Below, in pieces: positions 1 through 6,839 of a stretch of DNA of 13,624 nucleotides (the stretch's first letter is position 1; each line of letters begins with the position of its first letter). The notes under the pieces are model-generated. The model did no database searches. It had not been told where the DNA came from and saw nothing but the letters and a program-made list of their open reading frames with translations. Position numbers and translations under genes: made by a program. The DNA comes from CAYNTG01 sp964400105. GTDB taxonomy: Bacteria > UBP14 > UBA6098. Location: positions 1 to 13,624 of the forward strand of contig CAYNTG010000064.1 of NCBI GenBank assembly GCA_964400105.1, written 5' to 3'.

Positions 1-570
1 AGTGACGCTATCGGCGAGCCATGTTTCACCGTTCGCGCGAAGCTGGACGAAACCCAGATCGTCGCCGTCGGCAATGTCGGCGGGTGTATCTCGAACATCT
101 CCCCAATGTGCGATATTCGTGTCTATTGTGTTTGGCTCGAAATGGCCGGTGTCGTCCACGCCGTCCGCAAAACCGGTTGGGATATGACGAAGCGAATCCC
201 AATGAGCGATCATTGTATCTTGCGTGCCGATTACATTATCGATTAAGCCCGTCTCCTCGGGATCGCTGGAAAGGCTTGCAATCCATACTTTGGCATTCCC
301 CGGATTGGCGAAATCGTCCGGACGGATTATGCCTGGCGAGTCCTCTTCGTTTGTCCCCACAGTTAAACGATAGATACGCGTTTCGCTACCGTCGAAAATA
401 GCGACCATTGTTCCTTCCGCGAGGCCTGCTGTAACTATGCCGTCGAGTTCTGTCGAGGTTCCACCGGTAAGGCCTGTGATATCGGGCCTAGAAAGTAGAA
501 CCTCGTAATTGCTTTGTGCAAAAATAGCTACAACGAATACTAACGAAATAATTAGTAGTGAGTTTCTCAT
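1..570 (-). CDS. Secreted protein, N-terminal 190 residues, cut by window edge
   Basis: This frame is open from an ATG at 570 to the window edge, so only the first 190 residues are present. The start is supported by AAAGGATG about 6 bases upstream. Residues 1-19 form a signal peptide (MRNS, hydrophobic run, then IFAQS), so the protein is exported. The rest is acidic and rich in Gly, Asp and Thr. A motif is repeated about 30 residues apart: IAHWDSLRHIPTGFADGVDD near residues 120-140, and IAHWGDVRDTPADIADGDD shortly after. Similar 'IPxGFADGxDD' segments occur in fibre-like or stalk-like surface proteins, and that family link is from memory. No enzymatic domain is visible. It is a separate transcription unit, because a terminator precedes it. 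Its function is unknown; an extracellular structural or adhesive role is inference. Confidence 0.75.
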   Translation of the reverse strand, partial: MRNSLLIISLVFVVAIFAQSNYEVLLSRPDITGLTGGTSTELDGIVTAGLAEGTMVAIFDGSETRIYRLTVGTNEEDSPGIIRPDDFANPGNAKVWIASLSSDPEETGLIDNVIGTQDTMIAHWDSLRHIPTGFADGVDDTGHFEPNTIDTNIAHWGDVRDTPADIADGDDLGFVQLRANGETWLADSVT

Positions 571-598
571 AATTCATCCTTTGAAACATTTTGCACTA

Positions 599-626
599 AA
601 AATATAATTTTAACAGCAATATGCAA
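599..626 (-). promoter_or_regulatory. Possible promoter of the leftmost secreted gene
   Basis: On the minus strand a TTGCAT (621-626) lies 16 bases before TATTTT (599-604), downstream of the terminator and about 30 bases ahead of the ATG at 570. Both boxes are weak matches in AT-rich DNA. The placement after a terminator is the main support. Confidence 0.3.
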
Positions 627-658
627 TTAAAAAAGGCGACCGAAGCCGCCCATTTTTT
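627..658 (-). terminator. Intrinsic terminator of the fprA operon
   Basis: Read on the minus strand, GGCGGC-TTCG-GTCGCC forms a 6-bp stem (one G-U pair) closed by a UUCG tetraloop. It is preceded by six A and followed by six T. It lies 42 bases after the fprA stop codon. The flanking A and T tracts make it potentially bidirectional, but only minus-strand genes surround it. Confidence 0.88.
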
Positions 659-699
659 GCTTATTAACTAAGAGATAATTAATCTGAGATCGGTATTTC

Positions 700-1884
700 T
701 TAATTCTCGATTATCTGTTCGTGTCTTTCCAATATCGCATCCGCCAATCTATCAATCTTTTCGAAATCGTCTTCGGTGGGATATCCTTTTATAATGACGG
801 GTTCGATAAGTTCCGCTTTGATATTACCAAGCAGTCCCTTGATTTGCTCGACGAACATTCCACCCCATCCGAACGATCCGATCATCGAGACGAATTTTAC
901 CTTCGGTCGCAGAGCATTCGTGAGAAATGCCGCATAAACCGCTGCAGGATGCGCGCCGGCAAGAACCATCGGTGTCGCAATCACAACCGTTGCCGTATCC
1001 ACCAACGCCATCGCAAGTTCACCGATATCGCTTTTCGGCAGATTGAACGGTTTTACGGTAATCCCTCTCTCGATGAGCGAATCTACTAAACGGGAAACCA
1101 TCTTTTCCGTGCTGCCGTGCATCGAAACGAACGGTATTACGACCTCGTTTTTGACCTTATCGCCGGTCCATTCCCGGTATGCATCGATAATGAAAGCGGG
1201 ATTTCTGTATATCGGCCCGTGGCTCGGTGCGATCATATCGATTTCGAGTTCGGAAATCTTCTCGATGTCCTTTTTAACCACGGCTCTGAATGGCATCATG
1301 ATTTCTGCGTAGTATCTTTTTGCGCCCTCGAGCAATATTTCTCCCTCTTCGGCATATAACGAAGATGTTGCGAGATGCGAGCCGAAGAAATCGCAACTGA
1401 ATAGAATTTTGTCCTCCACAAGATATGTGACCATAGTTTCCGGCCAATGCACCCAGGGAGTAAATATGAATTGCAATGTTCTATCCCCAAGCGACAGCGT
1501 GTCTCCGTCTTTTATCGCGATGAATTTTTCTTCGGGAATTAGTAGCAAGTCCTTTAGAAAGGTCTTGCATTTTTCATTTGTAACTACCTTTGCATCGGGA
1601 TAAAGGTCGAGTATCGCCGGGATGCTTCCAGAATGGTCTTGTTCGGCGTGATTCGAGATGATATAATCCAATCTCTCGATTCCCGCGTCTTTCAGGTTGC
1701 CTATAAGTTCTTCTTCTTTGGCAGGATCGACCGTATCGATAAGGGCGGTTTTGTCCGAACCCTGGATAAGATATGCGTTATAACTTGTGCCGTTGGGCAA
1801 TGGTATCAATTCATCGAATAAACGCCTGTCCCAATCTATTGCGCCGACCCAATAGAGGCCGTTTTTGATCTCTCTCGATGCCAT
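700..1884 (-). CDS. fprA: Flavodiiron protein (A-type flavoprotein, O2/NO reductase)
   Basis: Flavodiiron proteins reduce O2 to water, or NO to N2O, in the cytoplasm of anaerobes, using electrons delivered by rubredoxin or F420H2. This 394-residue protein has the usual two-domain layout and length. A metallo-beta-lactamase-like domain (about 1-245) carries the diiron ligands H79-x-E81-x-D83-H84, H146 (WVHWPE), D165 (SCDFFGSH) and H222 (SHGP). A flavodoxin domain (about 247-394) has the FMN phosphate loop SMHGSTEKM. All expected metal ligands are present. I chose the ATG at 1884, not an upstream start at 1932, because AGGAGG sits 7 bases before it, inside the end of the preceding rubredoxin gene. 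The stop of that gene is only 2 bases upstream, so translation is probably coupled. The terminator at 627-658 ends the operon. O2 and NO preference cannot be told from the sequence. Confidence 0.95.
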   Translation of the reverse strand: MASREIKNGLYWVGAIDWDRRLFDELIPLPNGTSYNAYLIQGSDKTALIDTVDPAKEEELIGNLKDAGIERLDYIISNHAEQDHSGSIPAILDLYPDAKVVTNEKCKTFLKDLLLIPEEKFIAIKDGDTLSLGDRTLQFIFTPWVHWPETMVTYLVEDKILFSCDFFGSHLATSSLYAEEGEILLEGAKRYYAEIMMPFRAVVKKDIEKISELEIDMIAPSHGPIYRNPAFIIDAYREWTGDKVKNEVVIPFVSMHGSTEKMVSRLVDSLIERGITVKPFNLPKSDIGELAMALVDTATVVIATPMVLAGAHPAAVYAAFLTNALRPKVKFVSMIGSFGWGGMFVEQIKGLLGNIKAELIEPVIIKGYPTEDDFEKIDRLADAILERHEQIIEN

Positions 1885-1886
1885 GA

Positions 1887-2045
1887 TTAAACCTCCTCGA
1901 AGCTGTCTTTCGATACCCCGCACACCGGGCAAACCCAGTCGTCCGGGATTTCCTTAAACGGCGTTCCCGGTTCTATCCCCGAATCGGGATCGCCCTTTTT
2001 GGGATCGTAAACATATCCACAGACTGTGCACTCAAACTTAGCCAT
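1887..2045 (-). CDS. Possible stand-alone rubredoxin from an internal start within the fusion gene
   Basis: At codon 180 of the fusion gene an in-frame ATG begins MAKFECTVCGYVYD, the classic start of a free rubredoxin. The product would be 52 residues, the normal rubredoxin length, with Cys at 6, 9, 39 and 42. An AAGGAGG stretch lies 5-6 bases ahead of the ATG and also encodes the linker residues K-E-E. This could be a true second translation start giving free rubredoxin as well as the fusion, or a leftover from when two genes were joined. The sequence shows the start signals; actual use is inference. Confidence 0.5.
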   Translation of the reverse strand: MAKFECTVCGYVYDPKKGDPDSGIEPGTPFKEIPDDWVCPVCGVSKDSFEEV

Positions 2046-2582
2046 CTTTTCCTCCTTGTTATTGTTTTCGTTATCCGGTGCAATATATGTCGGCGCGGTC
2101 TTTGGCGATTTGCCGCCCTTGATTTCGTGATAATATGCATAGGTCATCGGTTCGAGATCGCTGAGAATCCCGGCATCGACGACCTTTCCGATGAATACTG
2201 TATGCGTTCCAACATCGAGCGAATCGATAACCTCGGCTTCGAGATAACCGACGGCATTTTCCATAATTATCGGAGCACCTGTGATGCCCGGCTTATAATT
2301 CACATTCTCGAACTTGTTAAAATCCCTGCCGGACTTGAATCCAAAATGCCCGATAAGTTTCATGTCGGCTTCCACAGAAAGAATTGTAACAGAAAAAACC
2401 TTGCTTTTTTCGATGAACTCGTGAGTAAGATTCTGCTTATTGATACTCACACCGATGGTCGGTGGCTCCGATGTTATTTGGAACACCGTGTTGGCGATTT
2501 GTGCGTTGAGTTTCTCTTCATTCCTCGAACCGACAACATACATGCCGTAACTAACCTTATATAGTGCTTTCGGATTCATCAT
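1887..2582 (-). CDS. hrb: Flavin reductase-rubredoxin fusion (high-molecular-weight rubredoxin type)
   Basis: This 231-residue protein joins an FMN-binding split-barrel flavin reductase (about 1-165, starting MNPKALYKVSYGMYVV) to a C-terminal rubredoxin (180-231), with a short polar linker (DNENNNKEEK). The rubredoxin has both CxxC pairs (CTVCGY and CPVCGV) and the WVCP motif. The same fusion next to fprA is known from Moorella as Hrb, an NAD(P)H:rubredoxin oxidoreductase that feeds the flavodiiron protein, and the same role is inferred here. Two ATG codons stand together at 2582 and 2579; the second has better spacing from AAGGA. The gene begins 7 bases after the ogg stop and ends 2 bases before fprA, so it is the middle gene of an operon. 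An internal ribosome binding site and ATG lie at the domain boundary (see the 1887-2045 entry). Confidence 0.93.
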   Translation of the reverse strand: MMNPKALYKVSYGMYVVGSRNEEKLNAQIANTVFQITSEPPTIGVSINKQNLTHEFIEKSKVFSVTILSVEADMKLIGHFGFKSGRDFNKFENVNYKPGITGAPIIMENAVGYLEAEVIDSLDVGTHTVFIGKVVDAGILSDLEPMTYAYYHEIKGGKSPKTAPTYIAPDNENNNKEEKMAKFECTVCGYVYDPKKGDPDSGIEPGTPFKEIPDDWVCPVCGVSKDSFEEV

Positions 2583-2589
2583 ATTCCTT

Positions 2590-3264
2590 TCATTTAAATA
2601 TTTCTCCCGTTTCCCTGAACCAGAGAAGTAAATCGAGATGGTCCAAGGGAATTCCTATGTCGTCTGCAAATTGTCTCATTTTCTGCTCAATGTCAATATA
2701 TCTCTTTGCTTTCAGGTAGCGGGGGATTTCATCAATAACACCGAGTCGTTTCAAATTCCTTAAGACATGCCTATCGAGGATAGCAAAATTTTCCCCAAGT
2801 CCGACATTGCGCATGAAGTGACTCGCTTCCTTATATCCAAAACCTTTGACATTTTGCACAAGCCAGTCTCTCGCATCGAATGGACTTTCAAATCGCATTA
2901 TCGGGGTTCTAATGTTAAATTTACCGTTCCTGACAAAAAGTTCCCGCGCTCGTTCGATATTCGCCGCTTTAGTATGATGAAACCTCACACCTGTGAGATT
3001 ATTTGCGATTACATCCCTGCATGCATCGAAAAGTAAATTATCACCGCTCAATCTTTCCACAGCTTTCCAGCACGATTTCGCTTTGGATTGAGGTGTCAAT
3101 AAACAAAATGTGAACTCGCGGAAAAGTTCCTCTTCAGTTCCTTTCTCCCATAATAGCCTGAATTCCTTTATCCTTTTCCCGATTTCACTGCGGACTGTTG
3201 AATATAAGGTTTCGAGTTCAGAATTATAAACATACTCGCGGTCCTTATTTCTATACTTATCCAT
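2590..3264 (-). CDS. ogg: Ogg2-family 8-oxoguanine DNA glycosylase / AP lyase
   Basis: This 224-residue protein belongs to the HhH-GPD superfamily, in the Ogg2 branch found in archaea and some bacteria. It excises 8-oxoguanine from DNA and cuts the resulting abasic site. Visible hallmarks are the helix-hairpin-helix VKGFGYKEASHFMRNVG, with the lyase lysine in GYKEAS, and the following AILDRHVLRNL, with the catalytic aspartate. The protein ends in lysine (GEIFK); a C-terminal lysine is a known Ogg2 trait used to recognise 8-oxoG. The length is slightly above the usual roughly 207 residues because of an N-terminal extension. The ATG at 3264 has only a weak ribosome binding site and follows the GGDEF remnant stop by 4 bases. 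The stop overlaps nothing but lies 7 bases before hrb. Its place ahead of an O2-scavenging pair suggests an oxidative-stress operon. Confidence 0.9.
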   Translation of the reverse strand: MDKYRNKDREYVYNSELETLYSTVRSEIGKRIKEFRLLWEKGTEEELFREFTFCLLTPQSKAKSCWKAVERLSGDNLLFDACRDVIANNLTGVRFHHTKAANIERARELFVRNGKFNIRTPIMRFESPFDARDWLVQNVKGFGYKEASHFMRNVGLGENFAILDRHVLRNLKRLGVIDEIPRYLKAKRYIDIEQKMRQFADDIGIPLDHLDLLLWFRETGEIFK

Positions 3265-3268
3265 TTTC

Positions 3269-3550
3269 TTACATCACTTCTTTCAGTGTTACACGATTTC
3301 GACCTGCACTTTTACTCAGATACATCAGTTTATCCGCTCTTTCAAATAATGTATCTATTGTGTCCTCGGGATTTGCGAGTGTTGCTCCTATGGATACAGT
3401 AACTTTAACGGTGTTTGAACTTCTTGATATACGAGATTTTTCCACAAGAATGCGCGCCTTATTGGCAATAGTTTCCATAATGCCTTTACATTCATTGATA
3501 CACCTTTCCGGGCATTCTTATTTGGGTATCGTTGCAATAAACGGGTCTAT
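3269..3550 (-). pseudogene. Decayed GGDEF (diguanylate cyclase) C-terminal fragment
   Basis: The 69 codons from an ATG at 3478 to the stop at 3269 encode the second half of a GGDEF domain. The visible markers are VTVSIGAT, an ERADKLMYLSKSAGRNRV helix, and a short tail. The GG(D/E)EF catalytic loop and everything before it are missing. Continuing upstream in the same frame there is a TAA at 3518-3520, preceded by IDPFIATIPK, which could be a degraded remnant of the strand following the GGDEF loop. Another TAA lies at 3551-3553. Without the active-site loop it cannot make c-di-GMP. It may survive as the 5' part of the ogg-hrb-fprA transcript. The fragment assignment is firm for the last 60 residues and tentative upstream. 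Confidence 0.65.
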
Positions 3551-3658
3551 TTATTGGTTGTAATTAACATATAATTTACTTGCTTTCATTGAATGAGCAT
3601 CGAGTCGGAGTTTAAAGAACGATTTAATCGTCGAAGCCTCGATTGCCCCGAAGATCAT
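3551..3658 (-). CDS. Possible 35-residue ORF of unknown function
   Basis: An ATG at 3658, preceded by GGAG at good spacing, opens a 35-codon frame (MIFGAIEAS...YVNYNQ) ending at the TAA at 3551. It is in the same frame as the GGDEF remnant, so it may be the start of the decayed gene or an unrelated short ORF. It is basic and shows no motif I recognise. Support rests on the ribosome binding site only. Confidence 0.25.
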   Translation of the reverse strand: MIFGAIEASTIKSFFKLRLDAHSMKASKLYVNYNQ

Positions 3659-3856
3659 GTTTCTCCAATAATACTCACTCCTTCGGGTTTTTGGAAGCTG
3701 AAAATCGAGATAGCACAGAAAATACTTGTTCTATGAAATAATATGTATTATTATTTATCGGAAGAATATTCAAAGCACGATTTTATCTTCCAATTTGTAA
3801 CCGCAGTTATCAAAGGATAATTGTGCCTTGATTTAGCTATTTATTAGGAGGTCGAA
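3659..3856. other. AT-rich intergenic region between divergent units
   Basis: This stretch separates the minus-strand operon from the plus-strand beta-helix gene and must hold promoters for both. It has a short AT palindrome (AATAATA-TG-TATTATT, about 3739-3754) and the candidate plus-strand promoter listed separately. I see no RNA gene or convincing coding frame in it. Confidence 0.5.
3795..3821 (+). promoter_or_regulatory. Possible promoter of the beta-helix gene
   Basis: TTGTAA (3795-3800) lies 15 bases before GATAAT (3816-3821), about 35 bases upstream of the ATG at 3857. The spacer is shorter than the usual 17, so this is a weak call. The ribosome binding site AGGAGG at 3846-3851 is strong. 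Confidence 0.3.
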
Positions 3857-6586
3857 ATGAAATGCACGTTTGTTTTCTTATTAGTGGCGCTCGTTATGGG
3901 CAGTATCTTCGCAACTATCCACTACGTTCCTTTCCCGAATATAGATATTACATCGGCCCTTATGATAAGCGCTCCCGGAGATACCATCTTTGTGATGCCG
4001 TCCTATAACGGCACTGTCGAGCCGTCATATCCGATTATAATTAACGTGAATAACGTGACGATAGTTGGCGATTCGAGCGCGTATCCGCCGCCGGTAATAG
4101 TCGCCGAAGCTCCGGTGCCATTTAGGGCACCGGTTTTTTCGATACTCGGTCCGCTGGTCGGAGGGCTTGTGAACACAGGGCGCCTCGCGTGGTTCACAAT
4201 TCAGGACGGCAGCAGCGGTATCGAGATAAACGGCGTGATGAGTATGCAAAGATATCAAATCGACCATAACTATATCTGGAACAACCACGGCAACGCCGGC
4301 GGTGGTATCTATATGACCGATTCCGACCCGCGCATTTGGTGGAACTCGATCAACGACAACTCGGCGGTTATGGACGGCGGCGGTATCAACGGTGTCCGAT
4401 CACCGGCCATTATCGAGACGAACGATATCTGCCGGAACACCGCCGGTCGCAACGGCGGCGGTGCTTTTATCGAGATGACAACCGGTGGAAATTTCATGAC
4501 TAACTGGATGAACCACAATATGGCAACCGACGGCGGCGGTGTTTTCTGGGACAGAACCGATATGCCGATAAACGCGAATTCCATCGATACGAATCACGCC
4601 TACAACAACGGCGGAGGCATATACCTGAAAGAATCGATCCCCATCGTTGCTGCAGATACTATGCGTGCGAACTGCGCGGATGTGAACGGCGGCGGAATGT
4701 TCATCGACGAGCTTTCCGTTCCGACGGTTCATGATAACTATTTTATAGTGGATACAGCCCGTGCCGACGGCGGGGGAATTTATCTAAACGGAGGATTGGC
4801 AATCCCGGGGCCTTTGGTAAGTTTCACGGATAATGAAATTTCCGGTTGCCGGGCGGAAAGCGACGGCGGCGGATTCTATATGGGAGATAATACATCCTCG
4901 ACGTGGACGGACAATATGATTATGGGAAATTCTGCCGCGTGGGGCGCCACCGGCAAAGGCGGCGGCGGATATATCGGCAGTGATACACGGGCAACCTTTT
5001 GCAGCAACTACGTTGTCGAGAACTATGCTTTCTACGGCGGCGGCTATGCCTTCAACGGAGCAAGTTTCACGCCGGTGACCGTTGTTGCGGATACATTTAT
5101 CGGAAATCAGGCGGACACTTCCGGCGGCGGCAACTGGATAAATCAGGCCTCGGTTATTTACGATACCTGCGCATTCTACGGCAATATCGCCATTCATGGC
5201 ATAGGCGGAACCGGCGGCGGCGGTATAGCCGCATTCGACCCGAAAACACTGAGCATCTGCGACTCGGATATCGACAATAATCTCGCGATAGGCGGCAACG
5301 GTGGCGGAATGATGCTATACTGCATTAAGGGCGCTACGATATTGCGTAATTACTTCACCGCTAATAGCGCCATGGACGCTGGAGGGGTGGCTGGCAACGG
5401 CGGCGGGATATATTCCAACGGCGACGACAATACCTATCAAGCGATTGTTGCGAATAATCTTTTCTTCTCCAATAGCGCCGACCTTTCCGGCGGCGGTATG
5501 TTTATCATGGGTGGCGCCAGTTTCACCGTTGCCAATAACGATTTCATCGCGGATTCTTGCGATTTCCTCGCTACCGGTAGAGAAGGCGGAGGCATTTACA
5601 ATGCCACATTCGGAATCCATCCGGGGAAGCCGGATATACACAGCAACTGCTTCTATGATAATTACGGGCCGACGGTTAAGGATATATACCTGGGATTGGG
5701 CGCTACGCCTCGCGTTGAATACAACCGTGTCGATAGGCTGGAACCGACCGCCTCGCTGCCACACATGGTCACCGGGCCGCCGCTTTACGAGAGCTATCCT
5801 CCAGCGCCGTTTACATATCCAACATTCGCTGACCTGCATCCCAATCTGCATAGTTGCCTTATCGATTTGGGCGATACCAGCGGCCTGACGGTTCCGCCGC
5901 CCTGGACAGACCTGGATCTGGGCGCTACGGACATCGGACTGTGGGGCGGCCCTTATGCATCCTCGATGGGCAGACCGAATTTCATTCGAGGACTTACGGC
6001 GACTGCGGGCGTCGGATTTGTCGGTTTAACATGGAACTCCGCGACCTTCGCCGGGCCATCGACAGCGGTGGCCTACGCCGTCTATTGCTCGACCGGGGCG
6101 GATTTCTCGCCAGTCATGGCGAATGGATTTTATCCTTCGTTTGTCGATACTTCCCTCGACACGACATATAATCACATTACCGCAACTCCCGGCGTTACAT
6201 ACTATTATCGAGTTCACGCCTTCGTCCTCGCGGACAGCATCGCTGGAGGATATTCCGACACCGCCAGTTCCGTGCTTCTCGGCATAACCGATTTTCAGAG
6301 ATTGCCGGCAACAACCGCGATAACAGCGATTGTTCCGAATCCGGCGAATCCGTCGTGCTGTATTGCATATTCTGTTACATCGGCGGATCGAACCGTCCTC
6401 GATATATTCGACATGAACGGAAGATTGGTCAGGAATATCGATCTCGGATGCCCCGGAGTAGGCGAACATAGAGTTCTATGGAACGGCGAGAACGACCGGG
6501 GCCGCGCTTTGCCATCCGGAATCTATCTGGTTAAATTGGAGAGTGGGATCGTATCCGACACCAGGAAAATCCTTCTCCTAAGATAG
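3857..6586 (+). CDS. Large secreted parallel beta-helix protein with FN3-like and FlgD-like C-terminal domains
   Basis: This is a 909-residue exported protein. Residues 1-20 are a signal peptide ending near IFA. Residues 22-70 resemble the entry of pectate-lyase/NosD-type helices (IHYVPFPN...APGDTIFVMP). From about 100 to 640 there are roughly 16 turns with a GGG core at 20-40 residue spacing (for example NAGGGIYM, MDGGGING, NNGGGIYL, ADGGGIYL, SDGGGFYM). This pattern is typical of right-handed beta-helix surface proteins such as the chlamydial Pmp and 'right-handed parallel beta-helix repeat' families. An FN3-like domain spans about 708-815. The last 85 residues (VPNPANPS ... LDIFDMNGRLVR ... 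LPSGIYLVKLESG ... ILLLR) form the FlgD Ig-like/sorting domain seen in FCB-group secreted proteins, which suggests outer-membrane delivery. AGGAGG 5 bases before the ATG fixes the start. No catalytic residues can be assigned; binding of polysaccharide or surfaces is inference. Confidence 0.88.
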   Translation: MKCTFVFLLVALVMGSIFATIHYVPFPNIDITSALMISAPGDTIFVMPSYNGTVEPSYPIIINVNNVTIVGDSSAYPPPVIVAEAPVPFRAPVFSILGPLVGGLVNTGRLAWFTIQDGSSGIEINGVMSMQRYQIDHNYIWNNHGNAGGGIYMTDSDPRIWWNSINDNSAVMDGGGINGVRSPAIIETNDICRNTAGRNGGGAFIEMTTGGNFMTNWMNHNMATDGGGVFWDRTDMPINANSIDTNHAYNNGGGIYLKESIPIVAADTMRANCADVNGGGMFIDELSVPTVHDNYFIVDTARADGGGIYLNGGLAIPGPLVSFTDNEISGCRAESDGGGFYMGDNTSSTWTDNMIMGNSAAWGATGKGGGGYIGSDTRATFCSNYVVENYAFYGGGYAFNGASFTPVTVVADTFIGNQADTSGGGNWINQASVIYDTCAFYGNIAIHGIGGTGGGGIAAFDPKTLSICDSDIDNNLAIGGNGGGMMLYCIKGATILRNYFTANSAMDAGGVAGNGGGIYSNGDDNTYQAIVANNLFFSNSADLSGGGMFIMGGASFTVANNDFIADSCDFLATGREGGGIYNATFGIHPGKPDIHSNCFYDNYGPTVKDIYLGLGATPRVEYNRVDRLEPTASLPHMVTGPPLYESYPPAPFTYPTFADLHPNLHSCLIDLGDTSGLTVPPPWTDLDLGATDIGLWGGPYASSMGRPNFIRGLTATAGVGFVGLTWNSATFAGPSTAVAYAVYCSTGADFSPVMANGFYPSFVDTSLDTTYNHITATPGVTYYYRVHAFVLADSIAGGYSDTASSVLLGITDFQRLPATTAITAIVPNPANPSCCIAYSVTSADRTVLDIFDMNGRLVRNIDLGCPGVGEHRVLWNGENDRGRALPSGIYLVKLESGIVSDTRKILLLR

Positions 6587-6601
6587 GTCGCCGGCGGCGA
6601 C
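6587..6601. repeat. GC-rich hairpin directly after the beta-helix gene
   Basis: GTCGCC-GGC-GGCGAC forms a 6-bp perfect stem with a 3-base loop starting the base after the TAG stop. No T tract follows on either strand, so it is not a standard intrinsic terminator. It could protect the mRNA 3' end or mark a junction between native and acquired DNA. Confidence 0.4.
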
Positions 6602-6633
6602 AGACGACGCGCTCGACATCTTCGGGATTAGCG

Positions 6634-6750
6634 AAGGCGCAGATAAACATACAGGCCGAAATCGACCACACCGACCGCGCTATTGACAAATTAGTCTATA
6701 ATTTGTATGGTTTGACGGAAGAGGAAATAGGGATAGTGGAAGGGGAATGA
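6634..6750 (+). pseudogene. C-terminal remnant of a type IIG/Eco57I-like restriction-modification enzyme
   Basis: In the frame ending at the TGA at 6748-6750, codons from about 6634 read KAQINIQAEIDHTDRAID followed by KLVYNLYGLTEEEIGIVEGE. The 'D..ID.LVY.LYGLTEEEI.IVE' ending is a very characteristic C-terminus of large N6-adenine methyltransferase/endonuclease fusions and related class I DNA methylases. It packs after the specificity domain. Nothing of the catalytic or specificity regions is present upstream, since the preceding gene occupies that DNA. This is therefore a deletion remnant with no start codon and no expected function. Confidence 0.72.
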
Positions 6751-6794
6751 ACCGCGCCGTCGCGGAAGAAATAGAACGAAACGTGGGTATTTAA
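6747..6794 (+). pseudogene. 15-codon scrap, possibly the HsdR C-terminal region
   Basis: An ATG overlapping the TGA of the preceding remnant (ATGA) opens 15 codons, MNRAVAEEIERNVGI, then stops at TAA. The AVAEEIERNV stretch resembles the 'AVAExIExNVR' segment near the C-terminus of type I HsdR subunits. The match is only about 10 residues, so chance cannot be excluded. Confidence 0.3.
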
Positions 6795-6839
6795 ATGATA
6801 GTCAAAGAACTCAAAGCCATTCAGGAGGCGATGAGATGA
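6795..6839 (+). CDS. 14-codon mini-ORF leading into the HEPN-like gene
   Basis: ATG at 6795 starts MIVKELKAIQEAMR. Its TGA at 6837-6839 overlaps the ATG of the next gene (ATGA at 6836). It contains the GGAGG that serves as that gene's ribosome binding site. It may be a leader peptide coupling translation, or a truncated antitoxin or restriction gene remnant. No family is recognisable. Confidence 0.22.
   Translation: MIVKELKAIQEAMR

Noticed and set aside
721..1089. Plus-strand open frame opposite fprA
   Set aside because: It is a shadow of a strongly supported gene, with no start signal and unnatural composition.
1885..1932. Extended N-terminus for FprA from an upstream start at 1932
   Set aside because: The extra 16 residues overlap the rubredoxin coding end in another frame, do not match the family N-terminus, and the ATG at 1884 has an ideal ribosome binding site.
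3739..3754. AT palindrome as a terminator or operator
   Set aside because: It is a weak, all A/T stem of 7 bp with a 2-base loop, easily expected by chance in this AT-rich spacer.
4784..5851. Long minus-strand open frames opposite the beta-helix gene (137 and 178 codons)
   Set aside because: They mirror the GGC/GCC-rich GGG repeats, have no ribosome binding sites and no recognisable domain, and the plus-strand protein is convincing.
6587..6601. Hairpin after the beta-helix gene as an intrinsic terminator
   Set aside because: It has a strong stem but no T tract on either strand, so it is kept only as a repeat.
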